Counted from the stretch's first letter, positions 26,544 to 36,103 are shown. The stretch: DNA of 64,000 bases from UBA7236 sp035439505 (GCA_035439505.1 DAORKJ010000001.1:71070-135069); one strand, 5' to 3'. A program made the numbers and translations. The notes: generated by a model from the letters alone, not told the origin.

Positions 26544-29500
26544 TTAGAATGCTGCGCTTACGCTAAACAAATAAGATTTAGTTCCTGGATTGTTAAACCA
26601 ATCGAAACCTGAGATATTAGAACCTGCGCCAGTTAAACTAGTTTCAGGGTCAACACCTAAGTAATCGGTTTTTAACCATAGGTTACGACCTGTTGCTGAA
26701 ACAGATAAACCTTTGATTACATTTTTAGGATCTAAAGTGAAAGTGTAAGCTAATTTAACTTCACGTAATCTTACCCAACCACCATCTTGAATGGCTTGAG
26801 ATGATGCACCAAAATCACCAAGGTAGTCACCCCAATAATCTTCAGGAGCAATTTCGATATCGTTGGCTACATATGAACCATCAGCTTGTTCAATTACACC
26901 TTCAATTACGAAAGTATGATCGCGTTCGCCTGATGCTTCTGAAATACCAATACGATTCATACGGGCATTAGTTCCGTTCCAGATGTCGCCACCTTTTCTG
27001 ATATCTAATAAACCACTTACTGTTAAACCTTTCCAAGATAAAGCAGTATTGATGTTCATTAACCAATCCGGATATGGATCACCAATTACACCACTCACTG
27101 TATCAAAAATTGGTAAACCTGAACTACCGTCAATTAATAAGTCGCCATTTTCATTATATGCCCATTGTGAACCATATAATAAACCGTAAGGCTGACCAAC
27201 AATTACATAGGCACCCGGATCACCGAAACCAGCTTCAATTTCAATTTCTTCAACACCATCAGCTAACTGTGTAACTTCATTTTCGTTTTTGCTAAAGTTA
27301 CCGCCGATATTCCATGTTAAGTTTTTCTTTTTGATGATATCAGCATTTAATGTTAATTCAATTCCTTTGTTAACCATTGCACCTGCGTTATCGTAAACAT
27401 AACTAAATCCTGAAGTAGAGGCAATTGGTTTAACTAATAATATATCAGATGATTCTTGCTGGTAAACTGTCATATCTAAATCGATACGGCCTTTCCAGAA
27501 TTTTAATTCTAAACCTGCTTCAGTTCCTGTTAAGCGTTCAGGTTTTAAATCAGGATTACCTAATGTATTTAATTGGCTGTAACCAAAACCTGACTGACCT
27601 AAATAAGGGAAGCTATAACCATCTGTAAAACCATCAGTATACAGTGGTGGTATGAAATAAGTGTTTGCACTATATGGTTGTGGTTCGATACCTGCTTGAG
27701 CATATGCAAAACGCAATTTACCGAATGACCAAATATCATTTGTATTTAAAATTTCGCTGAATACAAAAGCACCACTCACAGCTGGGAAGAACGCTGAACC
27801 TTGGTTAGGACCATAAGTTGAAGACCATTCATTTCTTCCTGATACTGTTAAGAATAACATGCTTTGATATTCAAAACCAAGTTCACCAAAGAACGCTGCG
27901 TTGCGTTGTTTAGTAGTTGATTGGCTAGCATATAAATCTGCAGCATTTGATAAATTGTAAAAATCAGGAATAGTTAAATCACGACCGCGAGCATATAAAT
28001 AATTAATGTCGATATCAGTTAAGTTATTACCTAACGTAACATTCATAACAACATCTTGTGTTAAATTTTTAGAGGCCGTAGCAATTAAATCGCTATATAC
28101 TTGATTGTAACGAATGGTATTTTCTTCAATTTGTCCGCCTGGAGCATTCGCAGGGTCGTTTGAACCAATTGAATAAATTTGTTTGCGTTCATCTGTATAA
28201 GAATCTGTTCCGATTCTATAAGTGATGGTAGCCCAATCCCAAGGTGTATAAATAGCTGAGAAATTACCTAACAAACGATTTACATTATCTGTAAAAGGGT
28301 TGTTGTTTATTGTCCAATAGGGATTATCATAAGCAGAGAAATAGTTTCTGTTTTCACCTGTTGGATATTCATAACCTGCACCTAAGTCGTAACTAGTTGG
28401 TGTACGCATTAATGATAACATAACACCAGAAAGGTTACTACCATTTTGTGCTCTTGTTCCACCACTGTTTATGTAGTTTCCGTCAGCAGCAATTCTAAAT
28501 TTATCCCAAATGCGCATATCGGAATTCACACGCACAGATGTTCTGTTATATTCAGTATTTGGAATAACACCGTTATCCTGAGTATTACCTAAAGAAAGGC
28601 GTAAAGAACCTCTATCGGTACCACCGCTAATTGCGAGGTTATTATTATAAGTCATACCTGTTTGGAAAAATTCCGCAGGGTTATCAATTGCAGTTAAGCC
28701 TAAGCCCGAAATCAGTGGTCCCCAGCTGCTTGCAGTACCTGCCGAACCATCATCAGGAGTATTCCACAATTGGTCAGGACCCGGATCAGCTTCAATAAAG
28801 TTACCTTCTGGTTCGAGTACACCCTGATTGGTTATTTTACCACCACCGGTTCCTTGAGCATATAACATTTGTTGTTTAGGTAAATTGCTTACCTGATTTA
28901 CTTCTAATGAAGAAGAGAAATTGATATGAACTGCTTTGTCGCCTGCTTTATTACCACGTTTTGTAGTAATGATGATAGCACCTGAACCTGCACGTGATCC
29001 GTAAAGTGCAGCCGCAGCTGGTCCTTTAAGGATGTTGATGCTTTCAATATCATCAGGGTTAACGTCAATAGCACGGTTTGAGTTACTTACACCATTTAAT
29101 GTAGCATTAAAAGGATAATCGCCCGCAACAGTGTTGTTGGTTGAGTTGTCAATAGGCACACCATCAATTACCACTAATGGTTGATTTTCGTTAGTGAAAG
29201 TTGAAGGTCCACGAATAATGATTTTTGAAGATGCTCCGGGAGTACCTGCAGCACCAACAACCTGAACACCTGCTGCTTTAGCAGAAAGACCTTCAATGAA
29301 GTTCTCTTCACCAGAGCTCGCAATGCGGTCACCACCAACTTCCTGAGTAGAAATACCCAACGAAAGTTTTTCTTTAGGAATACCCAAAGCGGTTACAACC
29401 ACTGTTTCAAGACCTAAAACGTCCTCTTCGAGGCCAACGTTAATAACATTTCTGTTACCAATGGTTTCCTCATGCATTTTAAAGCCTAAGAAAGTGTACA

Positions 29501-29717
29501 CTAAAACATCTTTGTCCTGAGGCACAACCAATACATATTTACCATCTAAATCGGTAATTGTACCTGTTGTAGTCCCCTTCACCAGTACTGTTGCCCCCGG
29601 TAAGGGCTCATTGTCTGTAGCTGACGTGATTGTTCCTGTAATGGTTCTGCTTTGCGCGAAGGCAACAGATACCAAACAAAAAGGAATCAGCAGCATCAAA
29701 GCGGCTAATTTTTTCAT
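26544..29717 (-). CDS. SusC/RagA-family TonB-dependent outer membrane receptor
   Basis: This is the transporter partner of the SusD-like lipoprotein, driven by TonB-ExbBD to import large nutrients. A signal peptide ends at SVAFAQ near residue 22. A carboxypeptidase-regulatory-like beta domain follows (RTITGTITSATDNEPLPGAT), then the plug with GVQVVGAAGTPGASSKIIIRG and PLVVIDGVPIDN, then a 22-strand barrel ending in the aromatic C-terminus SVSAAF. At 1057 residues the length is typical. There is no N-terminal STN domain, so it is probably not controlled by an anti-sigma/ECF pair. Two direct repeats GATAATTAAC, 30 bp apart, lie upstream. Confidence 0.96.
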   Translation of the reverse strand: MKKLAALMLLIPFCLVSVAFAQSRTITGTITSATDNEPLPGATVLVKGTTTGTITDLDGKYVLVVPQDKDVLVYTFLGFKMHEETIGNRNVINVGLEEDVLGLETVVVTALGIPKEKLSLGISTQEVGGDRIASSGEENFIEGLSAKAAGVQVVGAAGTPGASSKIIIRGPSTFTNENQPLVVIDGVPIDNSTNNTVAGDYPFNATLNGVSNSNRAIDVNPDDIESINILKGPAAAALYGSRAGSGAIIITTKRGNKAGDKAVHINFSSSLEVNQVSNLPKQQMLYAQGTGGGKITNQGVLEPEGNFIEADPGPDQLWNTPDDGSAGTASSWGPLISGLGLTAIDNPAEFFQTGMTYNNNLAISGGTDRGSLRLSLGNTQDNGVIPNTEYNRTSVRVNSDMRIWDKFRIAADGNYINSGGTRAQNGSNLSGVMLSLMRTPTSYDLGAGYEYPTGENRNYFSAYDNPYWTINNNPFTDNVNRLLGNFSAIYTPWDWATITYRIGTDSYTDERKQIYSIGSNDPANAPGGQIEENTIRYNQVYSDLIATASKNLTQDVVMNVTLGNNLTDIDINYLYARGRDLTIPDFYNLSNAADLYASQSTTKQRNAAFFGELGFEYQSMLFLTVSGRNEWSSTYGPNQGSAFFPAVSGAFVFSEILNTNDIWSFGKLRFAYAQAGIEPQPYSANTYFIPPLYTDGFTDGYSFPYLGQSGFGYSQLNTLGNPDLKPERLTGTEAGLELKFWKGRIDLDMTVYQQESSDILLVKPIASTSGFSYVYDNAGAMVNKGIELTLNADIIKKKNLTWNIGGNFSKNENEVTQLADGVEEIEIEAGFGDPGAYVIVGQPYGLLYGSQWAYNENGDLLIDGSSGLPIFDTVSGVIGDPYPDWLMNINTALSWKGLTVSGLLDIRKGGDIWNGTNARMNRIGISEASGERDHTFVIEGVIEQADGSYVANDIEIAPEDYWGDYLGDFGASSQAIQDGGWVRLREVKLAYTFTLDPKNVIKGLSVSATGRNLWLKTDYLGVDPETSLTGAGSNISGFDWFNNPGTKSYLFSVSAAF

Positions 29718-29752
29718 AGATTTGGTTTTGAATGAATAGAATTGACTTTTAG

Positions 29753-29792
29753 GTTAATTATCAAAAAATTTGTAAAATTTATGTTAATTATC
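29753..29792 (-). promoter_or_regulatory. Direct repeats GATAATTAAC upstream of the susC-like gene
   Basis: GTTAATTATC occurs at 29753-29762 and 29783-29792, exactly 30 bp apart (about three helical turns), 36 nt and more before the ATG. This looks like a tandem activator site. The sequence is AT-rich, so confidence is modest. Confidence 0.35.
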
Positions 29793-29898
29793 TCTAAACA
29801 ACAAACATAAGGCACTTTTTATTTAGTTATAGCTGTTTTGTGCAATTTTTTTCAAGGTTTAACACTTAAGTGCAGGTTTTCAACACATTCTCCATACC

Positions 29899-30624
29899 TT
29901 ATTTATTGGAGTCGTAATACCCAAACACCTTTTGAACGATTTCAGCTGCTCGAGCTGCAGGATCCTGACGAATTTTTAATTCTTCCTGCTCAACCATATA
30001 AAACAAACCTTCTAAAGCCTTTGCCGTAACATATGCCTCTAAATCGGGGTTCAGGTCTGCTACTAAAGGTATTTTATTATAATAATTGACAGCATCTGTC
30101 CAGTATTTGGTTGCACCTACTTTATTCAGTGAACTTTCAATAATTGGAGAAAACTTAGCGGTTAATTGAGTAGTAGTTGTTTTTTTCAAATATTCAGTCG
30201 CCGCATCATTAGCCCCAAACAATATGTCCATGGCATCTGTAATTGTCATGGAACGGATACTATTTATTAAAATGGGTTTAGCCTCAATAGCAGCATTTTC
30301 GGCTGCACGGTTCAATGAGTTGATTACGTCGTCACACATTTTATTCATGCCTAAATCACGCAATGTAGTCTCAATTTTTTGTGCTTCAGGTGGGAATGGG
30401 ATTTTCACCTGTGGATTACCTAAATAGCCATTAACTTTAGATAACAAGTCTGAACCATTAGTAGCACCCTGAACTAGCGCTTCCATCAAACCGCTGGCAA
30501 CTTCCTGTTCCGTAATGGTTGTTTCTAGCACTGAGTTTAATACATCTTCCATTACTTTTGGGTCGCAGGTAGAGCCCGTAAAAAGGCCTACAGTTAGCAA
30601 GCCGAGCAAAAAATTTCTGAACAT
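29899..30624 (-). CDS. DUF4197 family probable lipoprotein
   Basis: The protein matches DUF4197, a helical family of unknown function found in Bacteroidota and Proteobacteria. Visible family features are KIPFPPEAQKIETTLRDLG, the central TITDAMDILFGANDAATEYL and the C-terminal ALEGLFYMVEQEE with KVFGYYDS. The signal reads MFRNFLLGLLTVGLFTGSTC with a possible lipobox Cys20. The frame opens at 30645, but the ATG at 30624 gives a proper signal peptide and is preferred; the product has 241 residues. It is followed in the same direction by the susC-like gene 181 nt later and is probably a separate unit. Confidence 0.85.
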   Translation of the reverse strand: MFRNFLLGLLTVGLFTGSTCDPKVMEDVLNSVLETTITEQEVASGLMEALVQGATNGSDLLSKVNGYLGNPQVKIPFPPEAQKIETTLRDLGMNKMCDDVINSLNRAAENAAIEAKPILINSIRSMTITDAMDILFGANDAATEYLKKTTTTQLTAKFSPIIESSLNKVGATKYWTDAVNYYNKIPLVADLNPDLEAYVTAKALEGLFYMVEQEELKIRQDPAARAAEIVQKVFGYYDSNK

Positions 30625-30860
30625 ATAACTTGAATTTGGCACCAAGTTATAAATTTTTTTGATTCAAGAGTTTGGCAATAAATAATAATAAAAATGGTGG
30701 AATTGACCTGGCAGGTTAAACGGCTTAAACTTAATCGTTTTAAGATTCAACCTTTTATCAAAATTATTGTCTTTCCTTAATTCGTTCAACCATTATTACG
30801 AATTTGATAATACCAGCAAGTAAATTGTATAACTGCTGGTAAATATTCTTATGCGGATTG

Positions 30861-30868
30861 TATTTTTA
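30861..30868 (+). promoter_or_regulatory. -7 promoter element of cinA
   Basis: TATTTTTACA, a TANNTTTG-type element with A last, lies 13 nt before the ATG at 30882. Confidence 0.5.
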
Positions 30869-30881
30869 CAAAAAACAAAAA

Positions 30882-32135
30882 ATGAAGGCTGTTATTATAT
30901 CTATAGGAGATGAAATATTAAACGGAACAACGATAAACACCAATGCCAGTTGGATTTCCACGCAAATTCAACCTATTGGTATAGATATTCATGAAGTAGT
31001 TGCTATTAGTGATAATGCCATTCATATTTTACATACGCTGGAGACTTTTATTGGTAAAGTTGATATAATATTAATAACAGGTGGTTTAGGACCTACCAAA
31101 GATGACATCACCAAAAAAACCATTTGTTCATATTTTAAAAGTGAGCTTGTTTTTCATCAGGAAATTTATGCCCGATTAAAAGCGGCATTTGAAAAACGTA
31201 ATATACCGTTTACTGAAAATAATCGGGACCAGGCCATGTATCCTGATAATTGTACCATCTTAGATAATCCACTTGGAACGGCTCAGGGTATGTGGTTTGA
31301 AAAAAACGATACGGTGATAGCCTGCATGCCCGGTGTTCCCTTTGAAATGAAAGGGTTGATGACCAACCAGGTTATACCTAAAATTATGAAGCGGTTTAAT
31401 TTCCCTGCTATCGTAAATAAATATTTTATGACAAGTGGCATAAGTGAGAGCTTTTTGGCCAATAAATTAGAACCCTTAGAAGCTCTTTTACCAGAGCATA
31501 TCACTTTGGCTTATTTACCTACACCTGCAGTGGTAAAACTGCGCTTGACTGCTCGCGGAGAGGATGAAAATCTGCTGGAACAAGAATTATCTGCTATTAG
31601 CAACCAGATGCGGGCAATATTAGGAGCCGGGATTTATGCCGAAGAACCTATACCGCTTGAACAACATATTGGCAACCAATTGAGGATGTTGAAGGCAACT
31701 TTAGCAACGGCAGAAAGTATTACCGGCGGCAAAGTAGCGCATAAAATAACCCTAATTCCGGGAAGTTCCGACTATTTTAGAGGCGCAGTTGTAGCCTATC
31801 ACCAATCAGTGAAACAACACTTACTAAAAGTTTCCACAACAACACTCGAAAACTTTACCCCTGTTAGCGAGGAAACTGCGGTGGAAATGCTCGATGGTAT
31901 TATATCCGCATTGGGCACTGATTTCGGTATTGCAATAACCGGAAATGCAGGCCCGACAGCGGATGGCAAGGCTGAAGATGTAGGAACAGTGTTTATTGCG
32001 GTAGGCTCAAAAACGGAAAAAAGGGTGAAAAAACATTTTTTCAACAAGAACCGTGAGGTGAATATCGAATATGCAAGCATGTTTTCTTTACATGAATTAC
32101 GCATACTGTTGACGGAATACCTTGTTAAAGCATAA
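30882..32135 (+). CDS. cinA: CinA: competence/damage-inducible protein, NMN deamidase family
   Basis: CinA has an N-terminal MoCF-biosynthesis-like COG1058 domain (ISIGDEILNGTTINTNASWI, ILITGGLGPTKDDITKKTI) and a C-terminal nicotinamide-mononucleotide deamidase domain (LATAESITGGKVAHKIT, ITGNAGPTADGKAEDVGTVF). It recycles NMN from pyridine nucleotide turnover, and some members also hydrolyse ADP-ribose. The 417-residue length is standard. A TTG at 30858 is in frame, but the promoter element overlaps it, so the ATG at 30882 is used. The motif usually reads TAGP-x-G in the deamidase domain; here NAGPTADG is close. It is separated from the E2 gene by a new promoter. Confidence 0.95.
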   Translation: MKAVIISIGDEILNGTTINTNASWISTQIQPIGIDIHEVVAISDNAIHILHTLETFIGKVDIILITGGLGPTKDDITKKTICSYFKSELVFHQEIYARLKAAFEKRNIPFTENNRDQAMYPDNCTILDNPLGTAQGMWFEKNDTVIACMPGVPFEMKGLMTNQVIPKIMKRFNFPAIVNKYFMTSGISESFLANKLEPLEALLPEHITLAYLPTPAVVKLRLTARGEDENLLEQELSAISNQMRAILGAGIYAEEPIPLEQHIGNQLRMLKATLATAESITGGKVAHKITLIPGSSDYFRGAVVAYHQSVKQHLLKVSTTTLENFTPVSEETAVEMLDGIISALGTDFGIAITGNAGPTADGKAEDVGTVFIAVGSKTEKRVKKHFFNKNREVNIEYASMFSLHELRILLTEYLVKA

Positions 32136-32152
32136 TAAAGACAGTATTTTTG
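32122..32152 (+). promoter_or_regulatory. Promoter of the E2 operon (TTG-N20-TATTTTTG)
   Basis: TTG at 32122-32124, a 20-nt spacer and TATTTTTGCG at 32145 form a complete Bacteroidota-type promoter. The predicted start leaves a leader of about 80 nt before the E2 ATG. Confidence 0.65.
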
Positions 32153-32237
32153 CGAAAATTAAACCTGAGGAGCGGACTTGTTGAATCCCGACCTTCATGT
32201 TTCGAAATAGATAGCTAACAACAGCAATTAGAAAAAC

Positions 32238-33548
32238 ATGTCGCAAAAAGAACTGATTATGCCCAAATTGGGCGAAAGTATTATGGAGGCCACCATTTTA
32301 AAATGGCTTAAAAAAGAAGGTGATTCTGTTGAATTAGATGAAGCCGTATTAGAAATTGCAACCGACAAGGTGGATAGCGAAGTTCCATCCCCATTTGCAG
32401 GTAAAATTACCAGTATTCTCTTCAAAGAAGGTGATGTGGTTCAAATTGGTAAGGCAATTGCCATTATTGATGGTGCAGGAAATGGAAATGGCGCCGCAGT
32501 AATTGAAACGCCTGTTAAACAGGAAGTGAAAACAGAAGCCCCTAAACAAGTTGTAGTTGAAACAAAAGTTGAAGCGGCACCGGTTATTGCTGGTGATCGT
32601 TTTTATTCTCCTTTAGTACTCAATATTGCCCGTGAAGAGGGTATTTCTATGTCGGAGCTGGAACGTATTCCCGGCACCGGTAAAGATGACCGTGTTACAA
32701 AATCAGATATTTTAAATTATCTGCAAAACAGAGGTAATGTAACTACACAACAAACTGTTCAGGTTGAAAAACCGGTTACACAAGCACCGGTAGTGCAAGA
32801 AAAATCTTCACCGGTTGTACAAACAGTGTCATCAAATGGCAACAATGAAATTGTGGAGATGGATCGTATGCGCAAATTAATTGCCGATCATATGGTGATG
32901 AGTAAAAAAACTTCACCCCATGTAACTTCTTATGTTGAAGTGGATATGACGCCGATTGTTGAATGGAGAAATAGAATTAAACCAAAATTCGAAAAACGCG
33001 AAGGCCAAAAAATAACATTCACTCCTATTTTTATTGAAGCCATTGCCAAAGCAATTAAAGATTTTCCGGGTATCAATATTTCAGTGGATGGATATAATTT
33101 GATTTATAAAAAAGATATCAATATTGGCATGGCAGCTGCATTGCCTACAGGAAATTTAATTGTTCCTGTAATTAAAAATGCAGACCGCATGAATTTAGTA
33201 GGATTAACAGCTGCAGTAAATGATTATGCCACACGCGCAAGAAATAACAAATTAAAACCGGACGAAATACAAGATGGCACATTTACATTAACCAATGTGG
33301 GTTCATTTGGCAGTTTGATGGGAACTCCAATTATTAATCAACCACAGGTTGCAATTTTAGCTGTTGGAGCAATTAAGAAAAAACCGGTTGTATTGGAAAC
33401 TGTTCATGGTGATGTTATTGCCATTCGCCATATGATGTTTATGAGTATGAGTTATGATCACCGTGTTGTAGATGGCATGTTAGGCGGCAGTTTCCTTAAA
33501 CGTGTAGCTGATTATTTAGAAGGATTTGATATTGAAAGAGAAATTTAA
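32238..33548 (+). CDS. 2-oxoacid dehydrogenase E2 (dihydrolipoyl acyltransferase)
   Basis: This is the lipoyl acyltransferase core of a 2-oxoacid dehydrogenase complex. One N-terminal lipoyl domain carries the lipoylated Lys44 in IATDKVDSEV. A Pro/Val-rich linker leads to a peripheral-subunit-binding domain (FYSPLVLNIAREEGI to SDILNYL, about 118-163). The catalytic domain ends with the active-site SYDHRVVDG. At 436 residues with a single lipoyl domain it resembles branched-chain or 2-oxoglutarate E2 more than pyruvate E2; the TDKVDSE context favours branched-chain substrates, by inference. No E1 or E3 gene is adjacent, so partners are encoded elsewhere. Confidence 0.9.
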   Translation: MSQKELIMPKLGESIMEATILKWLKKEGDSVELDEAVLEIATDKVDSEVPSPFAGKITSILFKEGDVVQIGKAIAIIDGAGNGNGAAVIETPVKQEVKTEAPKQVVVETKVEAAPVIAGDRFYSPLVLNIAREEGISMSELERIPGTGKDDRVTKSDILNYLQNRGNVTTQQTVQVEKPVTQAPVVQEKSSPVVQTVSSNGNNEIVEMDRMRKLIADHMVMSKKTSPHVTSYVEVDMTPIVEWRNRIKPKFEKREGQKITFTPIFIEAIAKAIKDFPGINISVDGYNLIYKKDINIGMAAALPTGNLIVPVIKNADRMNLVGLTAAVNDYATRARNNKLKPDEIQDGTFTLTNVGSFGSLMGTPIINQPQVAILAVGAIKKKPVVLETVHGDVIAIRHMMFMSMSYDHRVVDGMLGGSFLKRVADYLEGFDIEREI

Positions 33549-33582
33549 TTGAACGATTTTTTTATCGCCAATAATATACAAC

Positions 33583-34974
33583 ATGCACATAGAACAACTA
33601 TACACGAATTGCCTTGCAGAAGCTGCTTATTACATAGAAAGTGATGGCGTTGCTGCTGTAATAGATCCACTGCGTGAACCGGAACCTTATTTAGAAAAAG
33701 CTGCAAGCAGAAATGCAACAATTAAATATGTATTTGAAACTCATTTCCATGCAGATTTCATTTCGGGTCATTTAGATTTAGCAAAAAAATCAGGCGCCGC
33801 AATTATTTATGGTCCTGAAGCCAATACTGCTTATACTGTAATTAATGCCACAGATGGTCAGGAATTTAATATTGGTAAAATAAAAATTCGCGTATTACAT
33901 ACTCCCGGTCATACACTGGAATCTACTTGTTATTTATTGATTGATGAGCAGGGAAAAGAGCACTGCATATTTACCGGTGATACGTTATTTGTTGGTGATG
34001 TTGGTCGTCCTGATTTATTGGATGGATTAATGACAAAGGAAGAATTAGCTTCAAAAATGTATGATTCATTAAATCAAAAAATAAAACCTTTAGCCGACGA
34101 TGTTATTGTTTACCCTGCGCATGGACCGGGAAGTGCATGCGGAAAAAGTATGGGCAAAGAAACATTTTCAACTATAGGTATACAGAAACAAACCAATTAT
34201 GCTTTGCAGGAAATGACTCGCGAAGCATTTATTGCCGCTGTAACTGATGGATTAACTCAGCCACCACCCTACTTTTTTGAAGACGCTCGAATTAATAAAA
34301 ACGGCTATACCAGTATTGATGAGGTAATTGCCAATAATACGAAAGCGTTAAGTATAGATGCATTTAAACATGCGATTGAAAACGGTGCCATTATTTTAGA
34401 CACTCGAGTAGCAGATAACTTTGAAAAAGGATATGTGCCAGGCTCTTTAAATATTGGATTAAATGGCATGTTTGCTGTTTGGGTAGGTACATTAGTGGAT
34501 ATTCATTTACCACTTGTACTTGTAACCGAACAAGGCAAAGAGGAAGAATCTATCATCAGGTTAGCAAGGGTTGGATACGAACAGGTGATTGGATACTTAG
34601 AAGGTGGAATTGAAAATTGGATTAACAAAGGTGAAGCAATTGATTCCGTTACTACGATTCAGGCAGAGCAGATGAGTCAGTTTTACAATAATCCTGAATA
34701 TGTAGTGTTAGATGTGCGCAAACCAAGTGAATTTGATACTGAGCATGTTGTAAATGCTATCAATATTCAACTAAGCGAAATTGATGAGCGTGCGGGTGAA
34801 TTGGATAATACTAAAAAATATATTGTACATTGTGCCGCTGGATATCGCAGTATGATGGCAGCCTCTATTTTAAAAGAAAAAGGATTTGATAATTTTGTGA
34901 ATGTTGCAGGTGGTTGGGGAAGTATTAAAAAAACTTCACTTCCGACAGAAGCATCGGTGGCAACATTAATTTGA
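33583..34974 (+). CDS. MBL-fold persulfide dioxygenase-like protein with two rhodanese domains
   Basis: The N-terminal half is an ETHE1/CstB-like metallo-beta-lactamase domain with iron ligands in THFHADFISGH, HTPGHT and FTGDTLFVGDVGRPD, followed by YPAHGPGSACGKS. Two rhodanese domains follow. The first (about 260-350) lacks an active-site cysteine: LVTEQGKEEE stands where the loop should be. The second (about 365-455) has the intact loop HCAAGYRS. Such fusions oxidise low-molecular-weight persulfides and handle thiosulfate in sulfide detoxification. It starts 34 nt after the E2 gene and probably shares its transcript. The length of 463 residues agrees with CstB-type proteins. Confidence 0.9.
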   Translation: MHIEQLYTNCLAEAAYYIESDGVAAVIDPLREPEPYLEKAASRNATIKYVFETHFHADFISGHLDLAKKSGAAIIYGPEANTAYTVINATDGQEFNIGKIKIRVLHTPGHTLESTCYLLIDEQGKEHCIFTGDTLFVGDVGRPDLLDGLMTKEELASKMYDSLNQKIKPLADDVIVYPAHGPGSACGKSMGKETFSTIGIQKQTNYALQEMTREAFIAAVTDGLTQPPPYFFEDARINKNGYTSIDEVIANNTKALSIDAFKHAIENGAIILDTRVADNFEKGYVPGSLNIGLNGMFAVWVGTLVDIHLPLVLVTEQGKEEESIIRLARVGYEQVIGYLEGGIENWINKGEAIDSVTTIQAEQMSQFYNNPEYVVLDVRKPSEFDTEHVVNAINIQLSEIDERAGELDNTKKYIVHCAAGYRSMMAASILKEKGFDNFVNVAGGWGSIKKTSLPTEASVATLI

Positions 34975-34990
34975 TATGATGGGAATTAAT

Positions 34991-35389
34991 ATGCGGAAAA
35001 TATTTATGATTGTGTTTTTGATCGGCCTGACATCTTCGTGCGAAGACATTCGCGTTGATCAGGCAACCGATCATATTAGCAGATCATGGTCCGTATATAA
35101 ATTTGAAATTGATGGGTATGATCAAACACCATTATTTACTTCTACTTATCTTAATTACAATATCACATTTACTGATACTTCAGATTATACCGAGACATAT
35201 AATTTAGGGGCAACACCTGTTAGTATTACCGGTATATATATTTTCAGTGATAAAGCAAGTATCCTAACATTAAGTGATGAATTTCAATCGAGGGTGTTCA
35301 ATATTTTAACGCTCACCAATAATGAAATGACGCTTGAAGACAGGAATGCTGAAACCAATCAGGTTTATTATTTTGAAGTGGTTTTATAA
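34991..35389 (+). CDS. Small lipocalin-like lipoprotein
   Basis: From the ATG at 34991 the signal reads MRKIFMIVFLIGLTSSC, with Cys17 as the probable lipidation site. ATGs at 34976 and 34979 are alternatives that add five or four residues. The mature part of about 115 residues is beta-rich, with the opening SWSVYKFEIDGYDQTP and closing EMTLEDRN. This resembles the short lipocalin-like proteins common in Bacteroidota, though I cannot name the family with certainty. It begins 16 nt after the MBL-rhodanese stop and is likely the last gene of that operon, ahead of a strong terminator. Function unknown. Confidence 0.65.
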   Translation: MRKIFMIVFLIGLTSSCEDIRVDQATDHISRSWSVYKFEIDGYDQTPLFTSTYLNYNITFTDTSDYTETYNLGATPVSITGIYIFSDKASILTLSDEFQSRVFNILTLTNNEMTLEDRNAETNQVYYFEVVL

Positions 35390-35412
35390 ATAAAAATTGA
35401 AATTTACTGCAT

Positions 35413-35440
35413 AAAAAAAAGGGCTTTCGCCCTTTTTTTA
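35413..35440. terminator. Bidirectional terminator with GAAA loop
   Basis: A8-GGGC-TTTC-GCCC-T7 folds in both directions; on the minus strand the loop is GAAA. The stop codon of the convergent cyclophilin gene (35438) lies inside its T tract. Confidence 0.9.
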
Positions 35441-36079
35441 TTTTGAACTTCTTTTCACATCTCCTTTTGTTTCAAATTCTTTGAAGACAGCTGCCGGATC
35501 ATATTTTTTAACGGCTTTGCCTTTTCTGATAATTTTTACATGCACTATCATATCGCCTTGAGCAATGGCATTAACCACGTCTTGTCCTTCAACAACATGT
35601 CCAAATACAGCATGCTTATTATCCAGCCATGGTGTTTCTTTATGCGTAATAAAAAACTGACTGCCGTTGGTAAACTTACCTGAGTTTGCCATGGATAAAA
35701 TTCCGGGACCGGAATGTTTGAGGTCGCTATGGAATTCATCTTTGAATGCGTAACCAGGACCACCAGTTCCATTTTTTTTCGGATCACCACCCTGAATCAT
35801 AAAATCAGCAATAACGCGGTGAAAAATCAGGCTATCAAAAAATGGTGTACCTAATGGTTTAGCTGCATTTTCAATTTTGCCTTCTGCAAGACCAACGAAA
35901 TTAGCAACGGTTAATGGTGCTTTTTGAAATTCAAGAAATAACAAAATGTTGCCTTTGCTGGTTTGCATTTCTGCATACAACCCATCAGGTAAATGTTTGT
36001 ATTTCTTTTTGTCGCTTTGTCCAAACGCTAATGCCTGAACAAACATAATCATCAATAAAAATAAACTTGTTTTTTTCAT
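35438..36079 (-). CDS. Secreted cyclophilin-type peptidyl-prolyl isomerase
   Basis: Cyclophilins isomerise Xaa-Pro bonds. The signal peptide (MKKTSLFLLMIMFVQALAFG) is cleaved around residue 20, so the enzyme works in the periplasm. The cyclophilin fold is clear: FHRVIADFMIQGGDP, GPGYAFKDEF, LSMANSGKFTNGSQFFIT and HAVFGHVVEGQDVV. The arginine in FHRVI and the Gln in FMIQGG are present, and the NSGKFTNGSQFFI loop retains the substrate-binding pattern. A basic tail of about 30 residues follows the domain. The gene lies 24 nt downstream of nrnA and is very probably cotranscribed with it. Length 213 aa. Confidence 0.94.
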   Translation of the reverse strand: MKKTSLFLLMIMFVQALAFGQSDKKKYKHLPDGLYAEMQTSKGNILLFLEFQKAPLTVANFVGLAEGKIENAAKPLGTPFFDSLIFHRVIADFMIQGGDPKKNGTGGPGYAFKDEFHSDLKHSGPGILSMANSGKFTNGSQFFITHKETPWLDNKHAVFGHVVEGQDVVNAIAQGDMIVHVKIIRKGKAVKKYDPAAVFKEFETKGDVKRSSK

Positions 36080-36103
36080 TTCGAATAACTGTTTTTATGT
36101 AAA

